A DNA stretch of 15,999 nucleotides from an uncultured Victivallaceae bacterium (lineage in GTDB: Bacteria; Verrucomicrobiota; Lentisphaeria; Victivallales; Victivallaceae), in NCBI GenBank assembly GCA_934663655.1, contig CAKUKT010000025.1:1-15999 (forward strand), given 5' to 3'. Shown here one piece after another: positions 1 to 6,139 of this stretch. The position numbers and the translations under genes are program-made. Under the pieces are notes generated by a model. The model made no database searches, was not told the DNA's origin, and saw only the letters and a list, made by a program, of their open reading frames with translations. Position 1 is the first letter of the stretch; the number at the start of each line of letters is the position of its first letter.

Positions 1-11
1 CCCTGAAATAA

Positions 12-37
12 AAAACAGGCGGGATATCGCCTGTTTT
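12..37 (-). terminator. Intrinsic terminator of the first pseudopilin gene
   Basis: Perfect 10-bp inverted repeat (arms 12-21 and 28-37, 6-nt loop). Read on the minus strand it ends in a run of T. It starts 25 nt past the stop codon at 63-65, so it should end the pseudopilin transcript. Confidence 0.85.
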
Positions 38-62
38 CATTTCAGATCCGCTCGCCTACCTC

Positions 63-857
63 TCAATATTTGAAAGTCGTGATGTAGGGGAGAACGTCAC
101 CGCAGATGATGTTCATGTGACGACCGGGTTTGCAGAGATAATCATCCTTGTTGCCGACCGTGCTCACAAAAAACTCGCCGGGAGCCATCATCCCCACATG
201 ACCGTCAACGAAGCTGATCCCCGCCCGGTCGCTGTGCCGGGCTGCGACCGCGGTCCCGCCCATAGTGTGGCTGTAATGCTGGTAGGCGGGAACCCCGTAG
301 TTTACATCCGGGTTCATTGAGACATTGTCGAGCGCATAGCACACGGTCCCCGCCCGCTTCACCCGCTTGGTATCGAGGAATTTGGCATTACTATTGGGCC
401 AGTTCAGCAATCGGGTGCTGTAGATGCAGTGCTGGTCTTCGGCGGTGACATCAGCACTGCTGCCGGTTCCCACCGGCACGCCATAGGTGTAGAAATAGTT
501 CTTGTTGGCATCGGTCCAGCGCATCGGTACCTTGCTGTTGCTCGGACATCGGAATACAGAGGAATCTTCTGGCAAATACTTGCCGCAGTCGAGGAAGTCC
601 GCCCAGGGATAGTGCAGACGTCGATTGTCGTGGTTGTCACAGTTCCGTGCATAACGTAATACAAACAGACCATTGTTGTCATTACCGTAGAATTGTGAAG
701 CGGCCACCACCCCCTTGAGGTTGTTCACGCAGGTCGTCGCGCGCGCCGCTTCCCGGGCCTTCGACAGCGCCGGCATCAGCATCGCCGCCAGGATCGCGAT
801 GATCGCAATCACCACCAGCAGTTCAATCAGAGTGAATCGAAGAAATCGCTTCGCCAT
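63..857 (-). CDS. Type II secretion-like pseudopilin, H-X9-DG type (tandem copy 1)
   Basis: 264 aa. It has a short basic leader (MAKRFLR), then a prepilin cleavage/methylation segment with F8 as the likely first mature residue and the conserved Glu at +5 (E12), then a hydrophobic helix to about residue 30. The rest is a globular periplasmic or surface domain. Near the end it has H208, nine residues, then D218-G219, the H-X9-DG signature of the large pseudopilin families of Planctomycetota and Lentisphaerota. Four of its cysteines (C43, C91, C104, C144) are shared with the neighbouring copy. The ATG is preceded by AGGAG at 8-nt spacing. It is monocistronic, with its own promoter and terminator. 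The residue before the cleavage site is Arg, not the usual Gly. It is about 85-90 percent identical by eye to the protein at 1079-1876. Such proteins are thought to build or decorate a pseudopilus or to serve as secreted surface proteins; the exact role is unknown. Confidence 0.93.
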   Translation of the reverse strand: MAKRFLRFTLIELLVVIAIIAILAAMLMPALSKAREAARATTCVNNLKGVVAASQFYGNDNNGLFVLRYARNCDNHDNRRLHYPWADFLDCGKYLPEDSSVFRCPSNSKVPMRWTDANKNYFYTYGVPVGTGSSADVTAEDQHCIYSTRLLNWPNSNAKFLDTKRVKRAGTVCYALDNVSMNPDVNYGVPAYQHYSHTMGGTAVAARHSDRAGISFVDGHVGMMAPGEFFVSTVGNKDDYLCKPGRHMNIICGDVLPYITTFKY

Positions 858-871
858 GTTGGAAACTCCTG

Positions 872-887
872 TTTTAACGGGTTAAAA
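872..887 (-). promoter_or_regulatory. Palindrome in the 5' leader, candidate operator
   Basis: The perfect palindrome TTTTAACCCGTTAAAA (7-bp arms, 2-nt centre) lies just upstream of the ribosome binding site of the copy 1 pseudopilin and about 45-60 nt after the predicted transcription start. It is absent from the leader of copy 2. It could be a repressor site or part of a leader hairpin; an overlapping GGGTT/AACCC pairing is also possible. The function is inferred. Confidence 0.35.
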
Positions 888-938
888 TACCAACCCAACG
901 GTATGTGCACCCACAATATCATATTAGTGGCACTCATA

Positions 939-967
939 ATTATAATATACACCCTGGAAATTGTCAA
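939..967 (-). promoter_or_regulatory. Consensus sigma70 promoter of pseudopilin copy 1
   Basis: The minus strand has TTGACA (967-962), a 17-bp spacer and TATAAT (944-939), a perfect match to consensus. An A/T-rich stretch just upstream of the -35 (about 970-1000) could act as an UP element. The predicted start near 932 gives a leader of about 75 nt. Confidence 0.88.
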
Positions 968-1070
968 GAGCAGGCGACGGAATTTTTCAATTTTTCTTTA
1001 TTCGTACAACTGGTTACCGGGATAAAAAAAACCGGCGGGATCCCGCCGGTTTTTACTTCAGATCCGCTCG
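957..1070. repeat. Direct repeat block between pseudopilin units, copy A
   Basis: This block spans the -35 region, the A/T-rich upstream element, the palindromic terminator and the first bases of the next 3' flank. It recurs almost unchanged at about 1950-2060, a shift of 993 bp. It marks the boundary of a tandem duplication unit made of promoter, gene and terminator. Confidence 0.85.
1027..1054 (-). terminator. Palindromic intrinsic terminator of pseudopilin copy 2
   Basis: Perfect palindrome with 14-bp arms: a GC core (CCGGCGGGA) flanked by A and T runs. The minus-strand T tract (1024-1031) follows the hairpin, as expected for a terminator of the gene that stops at 1079. It lies upstream of the copy 1 promoter and so also insulates it. 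Confidence 0.85.
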
Positions 1071-1078
1071 TGGAGCTC

Positions 1079-1876
1079 TCAGTATTTGAAAGTCGTGATG
1101 TAGGGGAGAACGTCGCCGTAGATGATGTTCATGTGGCGGCCGGGTTTGCAGAGATAGTCGTCCTTGTTGCCAATTGTACTCACGAAGAATTCACCCGGAT
1201 TCATCATCCCCACATGACCGTCGATAAAACTGATCCCCGCCCGGTTGCTGTGGCGTCCTGCTACCGCGGTACTTCCCATACTGTGGGCATAGTGCTGATA
1301 CGCGGTACGCCCGTAAATGGAGTCGGCGTACATTGCAACATTGTCGAGCGCATAGCACACGGTCCCCGCCCGCTTTACTCGCTTGGTATCCAAGAACTTT
1401 GCTTCACCATTGGGCCAGTTCAGCAATCGGGTGCTGTAGATGCAATGCTGGTCTTCGGCAGTGACATTGGAACTGCTGCCGGAAGTTCCCACCGGCACGC
1501 CATAGGTGAAGAAATAGTTCTTGTCGGCACCGGTCCAGCGCATCGGTACCTTGCTGTTGCTCGGGCAGCGGAATACTGAGGAATCTTCGGGCAAATACTT
1601 GCCGCAGTCGAGGAAGTCAGCCCACGGATAGTGTGTACGTTTGTTCTCGTGATTGGAGCAGCTCCGAACATAGCGCAGCACAAACAGACCATTGTTGTCA
1701 TTACCGTAGAATTGTGAAGCGGCCACCACCCCCTTGAGGTTGTTCACGCAGGTCGTCGCGCGCGCCGCTTCCCGGGCCTTCGACAGCGCCGGCATCAGCA
1801 TCGCCGCCAAGATCGCGATGATCGCAATCACCACCAGCAGTTCAATCAGGGTAAATCCATGGGTGAATTTTTTCAT
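1079..1876 (-). CDS. Type II secretion-like pseudopilin, H-X9-DG type (tandem copy 2)
   Basis: 265 aa, starting at the ATG at 1876 and not at the in-frame ATG at 1903. The sequence AGGAGG sits 8 nt before 1876, and the downstream start gives a normal prepilin leader (MKKFTHG). Cleavage is expected between G7 and F8, with Glu at +5 (E12). The hydrophobic helix and the H-X9-DG motif ([12 protein letters not shown]) match copy 1. Most differences from copy 1 fall in a few short clusters (around residues 70-82, 130-137, 155-160 and 180-202), while long blocks between them are identical. It has its own promoter and terminator. Product localisation (inner membrane, then pseudopilus or cell surface) follows from the family; the specific role is unknown. 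Confidence 0.93.
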   Translation of the reverse strand: MKKFTHGFTLIELLVVIAIIAILAAMLMPALSKAREAARATTCVNNLKGVVAASQFYGNDNNGLFVLRYVRSCSNHENKRTHYPWADFLDCGKYLPEDSSVFRCPSNSKVPMRWTGADKNYFFTYGVPVGTSGSSSNVTAEDQHCIYSTRLLNWPNGEAKFLDTKRVKRAGTVCYALDNVAMYADSIYGRTAYQHYAHSMGSTAVAGRHSNRAGISFIDGHVGMMNPGEFFVSTIGNKDDYLCKPGRHMNIIYGDVLPYITTFKY

Positions 1877-1931
1877 TGCTCTGCCTCCTGAACTGATTTC
1901 CATTCAAAGTAATGACCTTGGTCTAAAGAAG

Positions 1932-1960
1932 ATTATAATACATTCCCGGAAAATTGTCAA
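1932..1960 (-). promoter_or_regulatory. Consensus sigma70 promoter of pseudopilin copy 2
   Basis: The minus strand has TTGACA (1960-1955), a 17-bp spacer and TATAAT (1937-1932), as in copy 1. The -35 and upstream sequence are shared with copy 1, but the spacer and leader are not. A short palindrome GACCAAGGTC (1914-1923) lies at the predicted start of the transcript. The leader is about 50 nt. Confidence 0.87.
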
Positions 1961-2060
1961 GAGCAGGCGACGGAATTTTTCAATTTTTCTTTATTCGTAC
2001 AACCGGTTACCGGGATAAAAAAAACCGGCGGGATCCCGCCGGTTTTCACTCTCTTGCGGC
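1950..2060. repeat. Direct repeat block between pseudopilin units, copy B
   Basis: Second copy of the block at about 957-1070, offset by 993 bp and nearly identical up to and through the palindromic terminator. It is followed by the remnant 3' end of a third pseudopilin copy. Confidence 0.85.
2021..2046 (-). terminator. Palindromic intrinsic terminator left by the third copy
   Basis: Same GC core and A/T flanks as the hairpin at 1027-1054 (13-bp arms). It now follows a decayed gene remnant on the minus strand and separates the copy 2 promoter from upstream transcription. Confidence 0.78.
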
Positions 2061-2071
2061 ATCGTGCTATT

Positions 2072-2150
2072 TCAATATTTTAAGGTCGTAATGAGGAAGT
2101 AACATCGCCGCAGATGATGTCCCGATGTCGGGGATCTGCTAAACAGTCAC
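2072..2150 (-). pseudogene. 3' remnant of a third tandem pseudopilin copy
   Basis: The first about 65 bp correspond to the codons for the carboxy-terminus of copies 1 and 2, including the TGA stop (2072-2074), the bases for Thr-Lys-Tyr-like residues and the shared Ile-Ile-Cys-Gly-Asp-Val segment. A one-base loss breaks the frame before the stop. Further upstream the match fades (only a gappy resemblance to about 2150). It sits at the expected place one repeat unit beyond copy 2. No amino-terminal part remains. Confidence 0.7.
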
Positions 2151-2428
2151 CCCCTGTCACCCTCGGGCTCGCCGGGAGTCCGACCGGTCATCCTTGAATA
2201 TAACCGATGGGTCGAAATCCGGTGACGGGCGGATTCACCGGGAATCCGTCCGGATGCCTCATTCCCCGCCCCGCCCGCCGATGCTCCCGGATGACGGCCA
2301 TGCTCGACAACCCGGATATTCTGAATCACCGGGATGACTGTCCTGGCCCGCTCAGGAGAAATAGGGGAGTGTTCTGCCGCCCCGGCGCCGGATCGCCACC
2401 CCCCGCCCCCCATCATCAAATCAGCAAC
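2151..2428. other. Non-coding GC-rich stretch
   Basis: I see no gene with a plausible start and family resemblance here. The open frames on both strands translate to Arg/Pro/Gly-rich sequence typical of spurious frames. Short CCGG-rich inverted repeats occur but none forms a convincing terminator. It may be eroded remains of the third pseudopilin unit. Confidence 0.5.
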
Positions 2429-2464
2429 AAAAAAAGCGGGCACTCCTCACTTGAGAAGCACCCG
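2429..2464 (-). terminator. Intrinsic terminator of the GspG-like gene
   Basis: On the minus strand a 12-bp stem with three G-T wobbles (arms 2464-2453 and 2448-2437, 4-nt loop) is followed by seven or more T (2435-2429). It lies about 78 nt past the stop codon of the GspG-like gene. Confidence 0.8.
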
Positions 2465-2541
2465 TACTCAATGTCTCCAAGGTTACCGGCGCGCAGAACC
2501 ACCTGAATATTGACGGCAGCCTACCGCACCCGGACTACCGC

Positions 2542-3231
2542 TTACCAGCCGGTGATGTCGTCGGTGAAATCGTCGCCGCCATTCTCCTGATTGCGGCCGC
2601 CGTCGTCTTCCCCGTTGGGGCCATAGGAGTAGATCGCAATCGAAGTCGCCAGATTGATGTCGTCGACTCCCGCCTTTGCTGCCGGAACCGCAATCTCGTT
2701 GCTGCCGTCAATATTCAACATGATCACATAGGGATTTCCCCACGGATCGAGCCAGAGCTTGTTGAGATTGTCCGCCGCATCGTAATTCATCGTCGGATCA
2801 TAGTCCCCCCGGGGATCGAGGAAACGGATCTTGCGCTTGTTGATGTTCAGCGAGGAAAGACCACCATTGGCGGGATCGCTGAGTTCAGCGATAAACGCGT
2901 TGTAGGCGTCGCGTTCACCGCCGCTGACCCGGATGAATGAATCACCATCACTATAACCAGCATTTTTCCCGTTAAAAGAATAGGTGCTGCCCGACTTGTT
3001 CGCGAATTTGCCGTAGGTGGTTTCAAGCTGCTTGAGCGCCAGCGTCAGGGTCGCCATATCCGATTTGGCGGAGGCGATCCGGCCGCGCTCCTGGCCGCCG
3101 ATCACCGCCGGCAGAATCAATCCGGCGAGCACGGCGATGATTCCGACCACCACCAGCAACTCTATCAGCGTGAAGCGGCGGCGGGAAAACGATCCCTCTC
3201 CGGTTACCATCATCGTATGAACTTTTTTCAT
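2542..3231 (-). CDS. GspG-like type II secretion major pseudopilin
   Basis: 229 aa from the ATG at 3231, chosen because AGGA lies 8 nt upstream and a promoter lies about 60 nt upstream; an in-frame ATG at 3264 would add 11 residues without a clear binding site. The leader ends in RRR before F20, with Glu at +5 (E24) and a hydrophobic helix to about residue 42. The globular part has the GspG hallmarks: L-D-P-W-G-N-P-Y (161-168) and a calcium-loop-like SYGPNGEDDGG (202-212). GspG homologues form the main shaft of the type II secretion pseudopilus in the periplasm. The family average is about 140-150 aa, so this one carries a longer insert (about 75-150) and an Asp/Gly-rich tail. No other secretion gene is adjacent, so it may be an orphan that uses distant machinery. 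The residue at -1 of the cleavage site is Arg, not Gly. Confidence 0.88.
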   Translation of the reverse strand: MKKVHTMMVTGEGSFSRRRFTLIELLVVVGIIAVLAGLILPAVIGGQERGRIASAKSDMATLTLALKQLETTYGKFANKSGSTYSFNGKNAGYSDGDSFIRVSGGERDAYNAFIAELSDPANGGLSSLNINKRKIRFLDPRGDYDPTMNYDAADNLNKLWLDPWGNPYVIMLNIDGSNEIAVPAAKAGVDDINLATSIAIYSYGPNGEDDGGRNQENGGDDFTDDITGW

Positions 3232-3296
3232 GATTAAATTCCTTTTCTGAAAAATTCCGGGCAATCTCCGGATAGCAAAACATTATCCCACCTTAT

Positions 3297-3325
3297 ATAT
3301 TAAGCGCGAAACTGCTTTTTTTCAA
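3297..3325 (-). promoter_or_regulatory. Promoter of the GspG-like gene
   Basis: The minus strand has TTGAAA (3325-3320), a 17-bp spacer and TAATAT (3302-3297). The predicted start near 3290 gives a leader of about 60 nt. The match is moderate. Confidence 0.6.
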
Positions 3326-3375
3326 TAGCGCGCGCAAAAAATTCCCGAAAAAACGCGCTTTAATCTCAAACGGGC

Positions 3376-3403
3376 TTGAAAATCCCGAAAAAAAATCTAT
3401 ATT
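3376..3403 (+). promoter_or_regulatory. Candidate promoter for the plus-strand pseudopilin
   Basis: TTGAAA (3376-3381), a 16-bp spacer and TATATT (3398-3403). The -10 matches the form seen at the other promoters in the window. If used, it gives a long leader of about 370 nt before the ATG at 3782. Confidence 0.55.
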
Positions 3404-3447
3404 CCTGAAAGAGGCCATCGGCGGGCATCGCGTTGATACATGCTCCT

Positions 3448-3506
3448 GTCCGGTTCCTCCCGGTGAGAGTGAAGAGCTCTCCGTTCAAAGCCGGAGAGGA
3501 ACGGAC
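3448..3506 (+). other. Hairpin-forming segment in the long leader
   Basis: Arms 3448-3459 and 3496-3506 pair over 11 bp with one bulged base. Inside, a second stem forms from CTCTCCG and CGGAGAG. It lies in the untranslated region before the plus-strand pseudopilin and could be a folded RNA leader. No known riboswitch is recognised. Confidence 0.4.
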
Positions 3507-3531
3507 CGACGGAAATCATGGCGGTCCCGGA

Positions 3532-3563
3532 CAGAATGTCTCCGGCATGACGTGAAATCGCCC
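3532..3563. repeat. 32-bp direct repeat, copy 1
   Basis: Differs from the copy at 3604-3635 at one position. The copies start 72 bp apart. They contain GCATGACGTGAAATCGCCC. They lie in the non-coding region between the divergent GspG-like and plus-strand pseudopilin genes. Confidence 0.85.
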
Positions 3564-3603
3564 GGGAGGGTGGTTTGCGGGGGATGTTCCGGGGTTGAAC
3601 TTG

Positions 3604-3635
3604 CAGAATGTCTACGGCATGACGTGAAATCGCCC
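3604..3635. repeat. 32-bp direct repeat, copy 2
   Basis: Second copy, one mismatch to 3532-3563. It lies about 150 bp before the pseudopilin start codon. It could be a dispersed intergenic repeat or a paired binding site; only two copies are visible in this window. Confidence 0.85.
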
Positions 3636-3781
3636 CCCGCGTCGGTGGAGTTGTTGTCAGGATGCGCAGCTTGATTCTGCGGTCATCCAGTCGGCGTGTG
3701 AATATAAAACAGCATAGTTGTCGCGGCAGACCGGGACGTGGTCTGCCCGAGGGTTTGTCGTTGCAGAAAGGGCATGACCTC

Positions 3782-4609
3782 ATGAATAACCGAAAATACG
3801 TTTTCTCACCCGTACAATCGTCTCGCCGGGAGCGGGAGCTTCGCCGCATCCGCTTCACGCTGGTGGAGCTGATGGTCGTCATCGGCATAATCGCGATTCT
3901 CGCCGGCATCCTGCTGCCGTCACTCGCCATGGCCCGTACCTCCGCCCGCCGCGCCGCCTGCATCAGCAATCAGGGGCAGACGATGAAGTTCATCACCCAG
4001 TCGATGACCTCCGACGACCAGCGCTTCGTCTCCGGTGACAACACCTCAGACCTGGAAGATGATGAATCTGGTGATGATATTGCTGATGATTCCAGCTGGC
4101 TGCGCTATATCGAAGCCAAAAAGCGCGGTTTTGACCGGGTGGCAATGCGCTGTCCGAGCATCATCAGCGCGGATCTCGACACCCTCAACAACGCCTACGG
4201 CGTCGTCTATTCCACCAACGCCATCACCCTGAACAACGGTGACAGCTTTGACGGCTTCGATTTCCGCGGCACCAAGCTGCTGACGGTTGATCCTACCGAC
4301 GAGGACAATAAGGCGATCATCTCCCCGGCGTCACTGGCTTTCGGCGCCTGTGCGGTTCTTCAGGTCGGAGATGACTTTCTGCCGAGAAGCCTGGTCGATT
4401 TCAACAGTTCGGCCAGTTCCGGAACCGGCAATGTCGGCTTCGCCTCGGATCAGCATGGCGGTTACACCAACATGTTCTTTTACGACGGCCACTGCGAGAG
4501 CATGTCCGAAGATTCCTTCGGAAGCAAGTACTATCCCGGCTATTCCGGCACCACCCCGCAGGCTTTCCAGATCAAGAGCGGCAGCTGGCTCAATCCTGAC
4601 GAAGTCTGA
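3782..4609 (+). CDS. H-X9-DG pseudopilin (prepilin-type amino-terminus)
   Basis: 275 aa from the ATG at 3782. An in-frame ATG at 3662 would add 40 residues of Arg-rich sequence unlike a prepilin leader, and AAAGGG lies 9 nt before 3782. The leader is 24 residues and strongly basic (RRERELRRIR), followed by F25, Glu at +5 (E29) and a hydrophobic helix to about residue 46. An acidic Asp/Glu-rich stretch (about 86-104) follows. H225, nine residues, then D235-G236 give the H-X9-DG motif. The globular region is not related at a glance to the two tandem copies. It is divergent from the GspG-like gene and has its own terminator. Its role in a pseudopilus or at the cell surface is inferred from the family only. 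Confidence 0.9.
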   Translation: MNNRKYVFSPVQSSRRERELRRIRFTLVELMVVIGIIAILAGILLPSLAMARTSARRAACISNQGQTMKFITQSMTSDDQRFVSGDNTSDLEDDESGDDIADDSSWLRYIEAKKRGFDRVAMRCPSIISADLDTLNNAYGVVYSTNAITLNNGDSFDGFDFRGTKLLTVDPTDEDNKAIISPASLAFGACAVLQVGDDFLPRSLVDFNSSASSGTGNVGFASDQHGGYTNMFFYDGHCESMSEDSFGSKYYPGYSGTTPQAFQIKSGSWLNPDEV

Positions 4610-4632
4610 TCTTATCAGCGCTTTCATCCCTC

Positions 4633-4659
4633 AACCGCCCCGGCTCGGGGCGGTTTTTT
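4633..4659 (+). terminator. Intrinsic terminator of the plus-strand pseudopilin
   Basis: 10-bp perfect stem (4633-4642 with 4646-4655, 3-nt loop, GC core) ending in six T. It starts 24 nt after the stop codon and separates this gene from the ligase gene downstream. Confidence 0.92.
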
Positions 4660-4732
4660 GTAGAGGCAAATTTGTTCGACGGGCTCCGCTCCGGTGAGAG
4701 GGAGCCGCTGCCGGAGATCTCACGTCCAAAGC

Positions 4733-4761
4733 TTGATAAATCCCGATCGCGGAACTATATT
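4733..4761 (+). promoter_or_regulatory. Promoter of the CoA ligase - hrpA unit
   Basis: TTGATA (4733-4738), a 17-bp spacer and TATATT (4756-4761). The predicted start is near 4768. This favours the ATG at 4802 over the one at 4772, which would leave almost no leader. Confidence 0.75.
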
Positions 4762-4801
4762 ATCAGGATAAATGACGATATGCAAAACGGAATTGAAAAT
4801 T

Positions 4802-6121
4802 ATGAACCAATATACCAGCAACGATAATTTAAGTGCGCTCGATTTCGTCAAAGTCGACTACCTGCGCGAACTTCAACTGGCGCGGCTCCAGAAAATCGTC
4901 CGCCACGCCTACGACCGGGTCGAACTCTTCCGGAACCGGATGAATGAACGCCACCTCACCCCGGACTCGATCCGCACTCTGGCGGATCTCGGGAAACTGC
5001 CCTTCATGGTGAAAACCGACCTTCGCGACACCTATCCCTTCGGGCTTTTCGCCGAGTCGCTCAACAATATCGTCCGCCTTCACGCCTCCAGCGGCACCAC
5101 CGGCAAACCGATCGTCGTCGCCTACACCAGGGCCGATCTCGAACTCTGGCAGGAGGTGATGAAGCGTTCACTGGCGAGCTGCGGCCTCACCAGCCATGAC
5201 ATCATTCAGGTTGCCTACGGTTACGGCCTCTTCACCGGCGGCCTCGGCGCCCACTACGGCGCGGAAGCCCTCGGCGCCACCGTCGTCCCGGCCAGCGGCG
5301 GCAACACCAAACGTCAGGTGATGCTGATCCGGGACTTCTCGGTAACCGCGGTCTGCTGCACTCCGAGTTACTTCCTCCACATGATCGAAGAAGCCCAGCG
5401 CAACGACATCGACTTCCGCAAACTGCCGCTGCGCGTCGGAGTGTTCGGCGCCGAACCCTGGACCGCCGGCATGCGGGCAAAAATCGAGGAGGGCGCCGGA
5501 ATCGAAGCCTTCGACATCTACGGTCTTTCGGAGATCATCGGCCCCGGCGTCGCCATCGAATGTTCCCATCACAACGGGCTGCACATTTTTGAAGACCATT
5601 TCTATCCGGAGATCATCGATCCCGATACCGGCGAAGTGCTCCCGGACGGCGAAACCGGCGAACTGGTCATCACCACGCTCTCCAAATACGCAATGCCGAT
5701 GATCCGCTACCGGACACGCGATCTCACCCGGATCATCTCCGAACCCTGCACCTGCGGCCGTTCCATCCGCAGAATCGACCGGATCGCTTCGCGCAGCGAT
5801 GATATGTTCATCATCCGCGGCGTAAATGTGTTCCCGTCGCAGATCGAAACCGCGCTGCTGTCGATCGAGGGAGTCGAACCCCATTATCAGATCACCCTCT
5901 ACACCGAAAACGGCATGGATAACATCGAGGTCGAAGTCGAAGTCGGCGAAAAACTTTTCTCCGATACCGTGAGTTCGATGGAGAGCCTCCAGCACCGGAT
6001 CACCGCCGCGATCGAGAGCCTGATCGGTCTGCGGGTGCGCGTGAAACTCGTCGCGCCCCGCCAGATCGTGCGCAGCGAAGGCAAGGCCAAGCGGGTGATC
6101 GACAAACGGGTCAGGGAGTAA
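4802..6121 (+). CDS. Phenylacetate-CoA ligase family protein (AMP-forming)
   Basis: 439 aa, the normal length for PaaK-type ligases (about 430-440). The ATG at 4802 is preferred; one at 4772 would add 10 residues. Family enzymes activate an aryl or aryl-acetic acid with ATP to an acyl-adenylate and then form the CoA thioester in the cytoplasm. Visible motifs in order: an LQLARLQKIV start typical of the family, the phosphate-binding loop SSGTTGKP (96-103), FGAEPW (215-220), the adenylate-binding YGLSE (240-244), RTRD (304-307), and the mobile carboxy-terminal domain from about 335 with the likely catalytic lysine in EGKAKRV (426-432). A CTCGR cysteine pair lies at 316-320. In gut anaerobes such enzymes often sit in aryl-acetate metabolism, but no partner oxidoreductase is next to it, so the true acid substrate is unknown. 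hrpA follows 18 nt later, probably in the same transcript. Confidence 0.93.
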   Translation: MNQYTSNDNLSALDFVKVDYLRELQLARLQKIVRHAYDRVELFRNRMNERHLTPDSIRTLADLGKLPFMVKTDLRDTYPFGLFAESLNNIVRLHASSGTTGKPIVVAYTRADLELWQEVMKRSLASCGLTSHDIIQVAYGYGLFTGGLGAHYGAEALGATVVPASGGNTKRQVMLIRDFSVTAVCCTPSYFLHMIEEAQRNDIDFRKLPLRVGVFGAEPWTAGMRAKIEEGAGIEAFDIYGLSEIIGPGVAIECSHHNGLHIFEDHFYPEIIDPDTGEVLPDGETGELVITTLSKYAMPMIRYRTRDLTRIISEPCTCGRSIRRIDRIASRSDDMFIIRGVNVFPSQIETALLSIEGVEPHYQITLYTENGMDNIEVEVEVGEKLFSDTVSSMESLQHRITAAIESLIGLRVRVKLVAPRQIVRSEGKAKRVIDKRVRE

Positions 6122-6139
6122 GCCATCCCCGGCCGAAAA

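Noticed and set aside
905..1579. 224-aa plus-strand frame across pseudopilin copy 2
   Set aside because: Antisense shadow of the minus-strand pseudopilin, which has a clear motif set, promoter and terminator.
2147..2506. Frames of about 98-99 aa on both strands in the GC-rich gap
   Set aside because: No binding site or family resemblance, and they overlap each other and the GspG-like gene's terminator.
3532..3635. CRISPR array suggested by two 32-bp repeats
   Set aside because: Only two copies with a 40-bp gap, no further repeats and no cas genes; better described as a direct repeat.
3397..3969. 190-aa minus-strand frame overlapping the divergent pseudopilin region
   Set aside because: It covers the direct repeats and the antisense of the real pseudopilin start; the protein is low-complexity and Arg/Pro-rich with no family features.
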